From Drosophila miranda (taxonomy: Eukaryota; Arthropoda; Insecta; Diptera; Drosophilidae): a DNA stretch of 64,000 nt. Shown here piece after piece: positions 55,953 to 64,000 of the stretch. How positions within the stretch are numbered: the stretch's first letter is position 1; each line of letters begins with the position of its first letter. Location: the NCBI RefSeq assembly GCF_003369915.1, contig NC_046674.1:1302001-1366000 (forward strand). The letters run 5' to 3'. A program made the position numbers and the translations under genes. A model generated the notes under the pieces. It was not told where the DNA came from. It saw nothing but the letters and a program-made list of their open reading frames with translations, and searched no databases.

Positions 55953-58900
55953 ATGACTTCCAGCAGAAGTCCGGCAGGCGACTGTGGCGGATGCCATCAC
56001 CAGTCGGAGCTTCCTCTAGGCAAGAGAAAAATCTCGCGAAGAGAACGGAGGCGTCACTTGGCCGTGCTCTTCATACTCATTATGTCATTCATTGCCGCCA
56101 CGGATGGACAAACAACTGCAGCTGCAGGTGGAGACGGAGACGGAGGCGGAGGCGAAGGCGAAGGCGGAGGTGGTTTGGCAAATATGGGGGTTCCGCCGGA
56201 TTTTTGGCGCATGGGCTATGAGGGAGACGGTACGACGCACGAGCAGGTCGGACAGGTGCACTTTCCCAAACCTATCTACACCAAATTCGATGGGTTCTTC
56301 AACTATTCCCGGGACTTGTCATCGACCACAAAAGCTGTAAATCCCATTTACAATTTTACCCACTTTCTCTTTGGCACGGTGATGACCGACGAACCAGCTC
56401 TTCCCCCCGGTGAGTGTCAAGACCTGGCTCCGCTGAGCGCCGATCAGCAATACGTTGACTCGAATTCGCATTCTGATCTGCAGGCTACATCATGGTGCAG
56501 CAGGAGAAGGTCCTGGTACTTGGCAAGAATGTGGAGAGGAACGAGTGGTCCCTGCTGATGAGTCGGTACTGGCTGGTGCTTTTCTTTGTGATGTTCCTTT
56601 TGGCCGCGATCATTGTCATACCATTCATTGCGTAAGTGGGGCTACCCCCAGAGCGTTATTTTCTAATGGCACAAACCATATCTTGCAGTGTTTGCTACTG
56701 CTGCTTCTGCTGCTGTCTACGGTGCAAGCAGGGCTGTATCAGGTGCATGGCAGCCACGGACCGCAGGCGGCGCATGTGCTGCGGCATATGCCTCTTCCTG
56801 CTGATCATTGGCTTGATGTGAGTCTGGGTAGCGTCATCAGCATTGGCAGTCCAATTGGCATCCTTTCCGTGTTCACAGATTTGGCCTTCTCATTGCGTTT
56901 GTGACGAACAAGTTCTTGCAGCGCGGATTGGAGGAATCCAGGGTGACAATGCGACGTAGCAGCGAGGACACTTGTACATTTTTGAGGAATGTCGCTGACC
57001 ACATCCACCATCTGTTAGTGTTCAACTTTCAGGAGCTGGAGATGCACCTCATCGAACAGATAAACGGTAGGTTCTAGTCGGGAAATCAGCTAAAATATGT
57101 ACGAGTACCTTCGTTTTTTGTAGACGCGCATAATCACATCTTCCTGGACCTGGCGGATGCCTCCGATAGCAATGCTTTGGTTGAACTAGAGCGAATACTG
57201 GACAGTATGCCTCTGGCGTACCCCAAGATGAAGCAATTGGAATATCTGGAGAAGGAGTTACGCTTCTATACTGCCAACCTGAGAGACTGTAACTAGGACA
57301 ATACGTGTGCCATGCCATCAGATCTTCCAGATTTTGTACCCTGTCTCTCTTTTCTTTCAGCAATACGAGGCCTCAAAAGAGATATGACCTACACAGTAAC
57401 CCATTACTGCGGCAATACCAAAGAGCGTTGTCAGAAAACCATGGTGGAAAAAAGCGTTTTGTATATGGATACGTCAACGTGCCTGCACTTGGACGAGGTA
57501 TTTATTTTGTTTTCATCTCACGTCATCTATCAGTTTCTGTCATATCAGTTTCCTGTGTAACTTCTAGCTTCCAAATACCACAGTCTATGTGGAAGCCGTG
57601 GAGATGATTATTAGGAAGAGATACAACCTAATACCGAAGTTGGCCTTGGTCCGATTCAATAAAGTTCGAGAAAAGATCAAGGAGCAGATGGAACTCGTTG
57701 GTCCGCCGCTTAAGCGAACTATCGCCACAGGTCACTCGATCTTCGATGATCGCGCCTTAAATATACGCAACCTGATTGATGCAATAATCAGCGATATTCA
57801 CTTGAACACCTTGCGATCCACAAAGACATTCGACGACGTCTATGAAAAGTTTGGAGCGGACCGAAGGGCTATTAATATCATATGTATCACATTAATCTTT
57901 ATAGTAAGTCGGAATTGTTTAAGCTCGTATGGGTTTGTGTGGGTTGAGCTACGGCTTTAGAGGGACCGGACTTATAGCTTACAAAGTCTGATTTTTTTTC
58001 GTGTATAGATTTCTTCTGTCTCCTTAAGAGCTTGGCTTTTCCACATTAGTCTTGATGGGAGAATATCGTAAATTATAGTAGATCCTTAGGTACTAGTACT
58101 AGTGTGCTAGTGGCCTTTCTGAATAGTTGTATGCCTAATCAAAACGAAAAATGCTATGGGTATTAAAATGCTTGTATCGCCGTAGATAATAGTTTTCCTG
58201 TTTACGTCCTTGGTATGCGGCGTCGGCGGTTATAGTCGGACTCATCCTGGACCAAGTGGATTTTGCAGCAAGGGCATGGCCGCCTCATGCCTGCTGATGT
58301 GAGTGCGACTATCTGTAGGTGTTTAAACATTGTCATCATATTCACTCGTCATCACATTACAGAGCTATCATCCTGATATTTTGTGTGTTCTCGTTCATCA
58401 CGATGGTCGGAGTGTTCTACTTCATGATCGGGCTGGTTACTTACGAGGGGGCCTGTGCACCGACAACACAAGATGAGAAGTATGAACTTTTCCGCCAATT
58501 GGATGCCGTCATCGATATGAGTCGCTACCTAAAGCCAACGAATCCGGGCGATGAGTGGGTGATGCCACCACTTCATATGTCAGAAGCAGTCAGGTCCTGC
58601 CGTGCAAATGAGTCCATATTTCAGCTGCTGCGTACGAATAATATCTACGACATAAACGACTTGGCCAACATCATTCTACTGCCCGATATCCCAGAAGAAG
58701 CACCCGTCTTCACCGAGGATTTGACGAAGCTTGAAATTTTGACGGAAGACGAGAAGATCCAACTTAATAAGGTGCGCAACAGCAACCTCTCGACCTATCA
58801 CAGCATGCTATACGATCAGAACCTTTGCTTGAAACTATCGAACAACGATTTGGAGGTCTTGGCCAATGTGTTATTGGATGACTTGGCAACGGATGAAGCA

Positions 58901-59871
58901 GTCTTAAAAATAGATGGTCGAGTTCACAGTATTCTGCACAAATACAGTGCATTGGCCTACCACAAAACCTTCTATCTCCCAGTGCAACGTGGCATAAAGA
59001 AAGCTCTGAAAGTTGTGAAGGAGATCGATACACTCATTCTTTACCTGAACCACGACTTTGGCAACTCCATTGAAATACTGCTCACGGCGATAATTAACGC
59101 CGAGAATTTTGTCAGAAAGCGCGGCGCGGAGTATGTCAACAATCTGGGCTATAATCTCACCAGTGCCATCAACGAACAGGTGGAGGAGTACATCAATATG
59201 GTGATTACGGAGGCAAACAATAAAGTGGGCCTGTGTCAGCCCCTCGCCTACATTTACTATGAAGGCGTTTACTTCGTTTGTTCCCGTCTAGTGGATCCCA
59301 TAGTGAGTACAGACTGCGGCACCTGAAATATTGTGCTTGTGCTTTAACATATCCCTTTTCAGAACGGATTCTGGTTGGGTTTGCTTCTCTGCTCCATACT
59401 CCTCCTGCCTACACTCGTTGTATGCCATCGTCTGATGTGTTTGTACCTCAAAATCTATCCGGCTCCGATGGTCGCTGCTGTGGGTTCCGTCGCGGGAAGG
59501 TGAGTCTCCAACAACAATATTTTTTTGTAGAATTTCCTAACTATCCCGTCCCTTGCTCTCCCAACAGGTGTCCTATTTGCACAGGTGCCCCGTACGTGCC
59601 AATCATACCGCCTAGGTGCGGCAACAAGCACGATCCAGATTGCCGGTGCGCGCCGTGTAAAGGTATAAAGCATAAGGCCCCCACGGAATCCTGCGGCCGC
59701 GAGCACGATCCAGCTTGCCAGTGTCCGATTTGTAAAGGGGCCAAAAAGTCAAAGCGCGGCAGGGGCAGGGGGGGCGCTGCTCCAGAGCAGACTGTACCAA
59801 TGCCCGGACCAGTGGCTGAGATGATGGTTATAAGCGAGGCACCGGCCCCGAGCAAGCATAAGAAGGATTAG
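55953..59871 (+). CDS. prominin-like: Prominin-like pentaspan membrane glycoprotein
   Basis: A cholesterol-binding five-TM protein of membrane protrusions (prominin/CD133 family). Eleven exons close to 1,017 residues: 55953-56409, 56484-56631, 56689-56817, 56879-57066, 57124-57288, 57361-57497, 57568-57903, 58186-58298, 58363-59302, 59363-59499 and 59568-59871. The order is: signal peptide (HLAVLFILIMSFIA), first extracellular part, TM1 (WLVLFFVMFLLAAIIVIPF), the Cys-rich cytoplasmic hairpin CYCCFCCCLRC typical of prominins, TM2, a large loop, TM3 and TM4 (INIICITLIFI... and IILIFCVFSFITMVGV), a second large loop and TM5 (GLLLCSILLLPTLVV). The cytosolic tail is unusual: CPICTGAPYVP, then two copies of CG-x2-HDP-x-C-x-C-x2-CKG, then a basic RGRGRGG patch. 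D. melanogaster has prominin and prominin-like; the tail and position suggest the latter, but the choice is not certain. Confidence 0.85.
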
Positions 59872-60429
59872 GTGGCTGGAAGCATCGATTTCGCGAGCCG
59901 CCCACCTAAAATCATTGATCTATAATAGAACAAAAGCTTAGCACTGCCACTCATGTATTTCTTCGGGATCGAGAAACATATATATATATATATATATATA
60001 CAGAAAACAGCATAAATGTCAATCTGTAAAATACATTATTAGCAAAGCAGTTTGGAAAACAGAATTTTAATATTAATTAAGAAAAATCTACACATATGTA
60101 TACAACAAATATATAAATATATGTACATATATAAAAATGAAGAATGTATGGGTTTTCATCAATTGGCTAAAATTTCAGCTTTCAGTTGTTTCTATTTGCC
60201 AGGAGGTTTTTGAGACTTTTTTTTTTAAATCTCAGCCGTAGTAGTCAAAGAAGCAATTTTCATAGTCGGAGATCAGTTCCAAGCTCGAGATTACCAGAAA
60301 CAATGACGTCATATTCCAAACACACAAGCTTTGACCTTTTTTGCTTAAACCTTATTTTATAAGCAGTCCAATAAAAGGAAGATTGATTCATCAATCGCAT
60401 AAAATTGTGTTCAGGGGTGAGGGTCTGAA

Positions 60430-60580
60430 TATTCAACCGAATATCAAAATCGAGGAATACGATTTCCGATCAAGGACAAAACACGAATTACCTCTGGTAA
60501 ACCAGTCGGTATTAAAATACACTGTACTAAAAAGGATGAAATTTGAATAGTTTTATCGCAGGTGAAAGATATCGTGGTTT
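60430..60580 (+). repeat. Direct repeat, copy 1 (paired with 61415-61566)
   Basis: Shares AATATCAAAATCGAGGAATA (60440-60459) and, about 100 bp on, GGTGAAAGATATCGTGG (60561-60577) with copy 2, which has the same words in the same order and spacing class. The sequence between is diverged. Confidence 0.6.
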
Positions 60581-61414
60581 TTATATCCGGTATTTTCGAT
60601 TTGTGGTGAAAGTGGCTGTGTGGCTACCCTTCCCCGTCCTTACTCATTCTCTCTCTCTCTTGCTCTATCCCACACACTCTTTCTCGTGCAGTGTGCGAGT
60701 TCTGGCGAAAAGGAGAGAGATAGAACGGCTAATCTTCGTGTAATAATTGAAAGGAAGAGACAGATAATAAAAAAAATTTAAAAAGGCCAGATCTAATACA
60801 TATATGTACAATTTTTAATTTTATAATTTTTTTATATACTTGAATTAAAAACTAAAAATAAAATATTTTTAATATGGTTTCTTTATTGTATTAAATAGAA
60901 AAAATATAACAACAAATTAAAGTTACAAAAAAAAACACTGTCTTAGAAGTAACTAATAATTACTCTGATTCTGTATACACAAGACTGGGAACTGTTGAGT
61001 CCTTAATGTCGACATACAACTAAATTCTTTACCTCCAAATCTAATTTCACATACTTTTTTTGCAAAACGCGAATCATAGTGGTTTGACGTGAACTTTTAC
61101 GCGTTTGATGTAGTCTGATGTTTCAAAAACTGGAATTCCAAAATGCCAAGAAAAATGATAGTGACGGCAAAAAATGTAGTGATTAGTATAAACAATGATA
61201 TGTTAAAACTAAACAAGAAAGGAAAGAATGATCCTAAATAAAGAAAAATAATGGTTCGTTACTTTTTTATCTTATTAGTCGATATATTTTTTTCGGATCT
61301 GAGTACTATCTGCAAAACGCCTGCTATTACATTTTTCGTCGAATAAAATACGGCATGCATTTTTATCGTTTCCATACGAATATCATCCCGGAATGGAAGT
61401 CCTAGCTTGTAATA

Positions 61415-61725
61415 TTAAGATGAATATCAAAATCGAGGAATATTGCTTACAGCCCTTGACGGAGAACGATTAACCCATTGTAGACAATCGGGGTATATTA
61501 ATATTCCACCGAAAATAATGAAAATTTAATAATTTAAGCGCAGTTCTGGTGAAAGATATCGTGGTTCTTTTTAAGTTCATAGCAAAGATCTACAAGAAGA
61601 ATTTAACATCAATAATATTTTCGTTCCTTTTCGTTTTCATCGGTATCGGCATTTCATCGGCATATTTTGAAAATGAGACGGTGTATTTCGGTATGTTTCC
61701 GAGGGTTAGACGGTCACACTGCTGC
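61415..61725 (+). repeat. Direct repeat, copy 2, leading into a motif 6/motif 1 pair
   Basis: Has AATATCAAAATCGAGGAATA (61423-61442) and GGTGAAAGATATCGTGG (61548-61564). About 110 bp further come GTGTATTTCGGTATGTTT and ACGGTCACACTGC. The order (block, motif 6, motif 1) is the same as at the Usp5 promoter. Confidence 0.6.
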
Positions 61726-62789
61726 TCTCGCTTGCAACGAAATATGAGTCGTAATTTTGAATTTTGGTATGGGCAAAAGGCAAAAACAGACAAAGCAAAT
61801 TGCGAGGTTCGTACGAACCTCACCTCACGTGTGACGACAAAATACCTTGAAAACAAAATCGGGAAGGTATATTGTGCAAATGGGGTGGATTTCTGGACCG
61901 TTTTGCTTGTTGTCCATACCCTCTTTTTTTCCTTCCATTATGTAGCAAATATGTAGAAATGTGTCGAAATTTTAATGGAAAAATGCACCAGTAAAATTAA
62001 AAAGGTGAAAAATAAAGAAACGCTCGGCTAATTAATGAATTAAACTAAACTGTTGTGCACGAAACATAAACAGAAATGGAATTGAGTCGAAAAATCGGCC
62101 ATTGTGTGTGTGTGTGAACGGAAACGGAGAAAAAAATACTATGCTTCAAAAAAGCAGCCGTGGAAGTGGAAGTAAGCAAGTGATGGGCGGGGTGCGCGGC
62201 GCTGCAGTTGCTCTGCAGAAAAAGAGACTCAAAGTGCATTGATATACACACACATACATGTGTAGTGCATAAGATTTGAATAATCTCTGCATAGATGTAT
62301 TCCGTACATATGTACTTTGTGACTTTGTTAAAGTGAGGCTGTAAGCTCCTGATTCGATTCGAACTCGAACTCCAATTAGGGCAGTAAAAGAGCCATTGGA
62401 AGCTGTACAGAGATGGTTGGGTTTGCTGCAATCAGCAGGTCGGGTGGGGACCGAAAAATATTTTTTTGAATTTTTGTGGTTGTGTTGGTTTTGATTTAAC
62501 TGTTACAAATTCTTCATTTATTAGTTCAGACTTTATTGGAATATAACACGCAAATACAAATCAAGTGTACTTTTGTATTTTTTTTAAGAGTGGCGCAACG
62601 ACGCATGTGCCGAATTGCAATCCATTGTTAAATTGTTAACGTTTAAGTTGTCTAAATTTATTGTTTCCATTTCGCACTAACGTGGGTGTGTTGTCTTTGG
62701 CGATTCCGTTCCATCGGGAGGCTGTTTGCGATCGGTTTACTCATACAGCTACCCTTTGGTTACCTCTGCAGCACAAGGACTTTCTGGGC

Positions 62790-63024
62790 TAGCCCGAGAA
62801 CTAGCCGTTTGTCAGCCGTCAACGTGGGCCCCTGACGCCTAAACGGAATAATCTCGTAGATCGTTTGTGCGTGCAAGAGCCGGAGTCGTAGCGGGAGACG
62901 GACTTGCTGTTTGCCGAATCACGCATCACGCATCATCATCGCCGTTGCCATCGCCATCGTCCGAAAGAGCTATCTCTTAATTGGCTTAATCCCTGGAACG
63001 CAGCAGCTTGCTGTCGCTTGCTTG
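62790..63024 (+). other. Possible non-coding first exon of a gene to the right
   Basis: GC-richer, leader-like sequence (repeated GCC, CATCG and GTCG words) ending in a strong donor CTTG|GTGAGTGTG at 63024/63025. No long open frame is present. The start was not resolved. Confidence 0.3.
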
Positions 63025-64000
63025 GTGAGTGTGTGCCGTCCGTCCCGGCCTTAGATTTAGCTTGTTTATTTCAATTTGTGGAATTATTTGATTGGCCAGA
63101 CCGTGGTTGCTGCACGGGCTCCCACCATTTCATATTCATATCGCACCCACTGGATGGGAGACACTTAATTAATTTATAGCCCTGCACTAATTGCTCTGGG
63201 CCAACCTCCTTGGGGGGGCAGGGGGGGGGGGGGGGCTGGGGATCCACTCGGCGTTAACCAAAAAGAGCACACAAAAATAATGTGTATCCGTATGCGCTTC
63301 CGCAGCAGCCGTAGATACACTCTCTCCATGATGTATGTATGTATGTGTGTGTGAGTCGGTAGCATGTGTATGCGTGTGCGTGTGTAGTAGTACCATCCCT
63401 GACCTGGCCCCTGGCCCGTGGCAGGTACATATGTACTTATGTACATGTCTACATGGGCATGCTAGAGCCGGTGGCAGCGGTGGCCCATGTGCATGTGTAT
63501 TTATAGCGATTGGCGTGTTTGGGTTTCTGTGCTTCCGAATCGCTTGCTTGCCCCACACGTCTCCCGGTCCTCTCCCTCATGCGTGCCACATTGGCTTCAA
63601 AAGGCCGACTCTAAATTAAAAAAAAAAACCAGAACAAAAATTACAGTGTGCCCCATTGAGCTGAAGTCGATGTGGAAATATCGTTGTAGCATGAACCCCA
63701 AATTGTCTTCAAAGGAAAACCCCCGGATGTGGCACGGTTTAGCCGCACAAGGCCAGGCCAGGCCAGGCCCAGAAGGTATCTATCGCCAGAGGTGTGGTAA
63801 CCAGACAAAACATTGCAGAAGTAATCTGCAGAAAGAAACCTGAGCTGAAATTGAGATGCCGTGCCACAATACTTGTACAGTGATTCCCTGCCATATCACT
63901 CATCATACACACACACACACACACACACATGTACACATGTACACATGTAGTAGTAGTAGTAGTGCTGCCCAGATAGACAACTTCTTGGTGTCCATGTCTT
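63025..64000 (+). other. Right end: probable intron or intergenic DNA
   Basis: Holds a G-run (63213-63234), GTAT/GTGT repeats (63333-63350), tandem GGCCA (63750-63768), (CA)n (63908-63928), ACATGTACAC palindromes (63928-63946) and (TAG)n (63948-63963). No coding exon is seen. Confidence 0.5.

Larger units (their letters stand above)
59872..62780. other. AT-rich intergenic DNA downstream of prominin-like
   Basis: No supported gene. It has (TA)n at about 59981-60000 and 60105-60130. Two diverged direct copies of a segment lie at about 60430-60580 and 61415-61566. A motif 1 match (ACGGTCACACTGC) is at about 61712-61724 on the plus strand. A short open frame after it, with an ATG near 61744, is not recognisable. 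The region may be leader or promoter DNA of a gene to the right. Confidence 0.5.

Noticed and set aside
61549-61956. A 135-codon plus-strand frame after the second direct repeat
   Set aside because: It starts inside the repeat, crosses motif 6 and motif 1 promoter words, and has no recognisable domain, so it is unlikely to be translated as such.
1-64000. tRNA, rRNA and CRISPR features
   Set aside because: I found no cloverleaf-type sequence with A and B boxes, no ribosomal RNA, and no spaced identical repeats of CRISPR type; small non-coding RNAs could be missed by eye.

Overview
The window is nuclear DNA of a fruit fly (genus Drosophila). It has short GT-AG introns of about 50-70 nt, CAG/polyQ-rich coding exons, TCAGTY initiators, fly core-promoter motifs (motif 1, GGTCACACTG; motif 6, CGGTATATTT) and many dinucleotide and ATGTACATAT-type repeats. 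The genes are typical of Muller element D (D. melanogaster 3L). The species cannot be fixed by reading alone; an obscura-group-like lineage is possible but not shown.

Layout. Positions 1-8950 are non-coding apart from one apparently intact 1.7-kb Bari-like Tc1/mariner element (2588-4291). From 10116 to 13959 lies starvin (stv, a BAG-domain co-chaperone), with a polyQ-rich long N terminus and an internal heat-shock-type promoter. Tail to tail with it is Abp1 (drebrin-like ADF-H/SH3 protein, minus). Then come ASCIZ (zinc fingers plus a TQT-motif tail that should bind dynein light chain, plus), rasp (Hedgehog acyltransferase, minus), an unnamed BTB protein with three pipsqueak-type HTH motifs (minus) and ND-30 (complex I subunit, plus). 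A second BTB gene (minus, 34702 down to 26054) appears to make two proteins from shared BTB exons: one ending in a pipsqueak HTH, the other in a cysteine-rich domain like the C terminus of PiggyBac transposases. Usp5 (plus) and Alg2 (minus) are tail to tail. An MFSD14/HIAT1-type transporter (plus) spans a roughly 9-kb first intron and has alternative N and C termini. A prominin-like pentaspan protein (plus) ends at 59871. The rest is AT-rich non-coding DNA with a probable first exon of another gene at its end.

Most exon boundaries given here were derived by matching donor and acceptor sequences and checking that the reading phase closes; every multi-exon gene listed closes to a whole number of codons. 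The genes are functionally unrelated (protein quality control, actin, transcription, Hedgehog lipidation, respiration, ubiquitin recycling, N-glycosylation, transport, membrane protrusions).

The most notable observations are: (i) the two-tailed BTB gene; (ii) a 98-codon open extension directly in frame after the TAG stop of its pipsqueak isoform, a candidate stop-codon readthrough; (iii) a dispersed, diverged repeat module carrying motif 1 and motif 6 that sits at several promoters in the orientation of the gene; (iv) ten TQT motifs in ASCIZ built by tandem duplication; (v) a 10-bp-phased GAA array just upstream of the internal stv TATA box; (vi) short stop-free introns of length divisible by three in Abp1 and Usp5.
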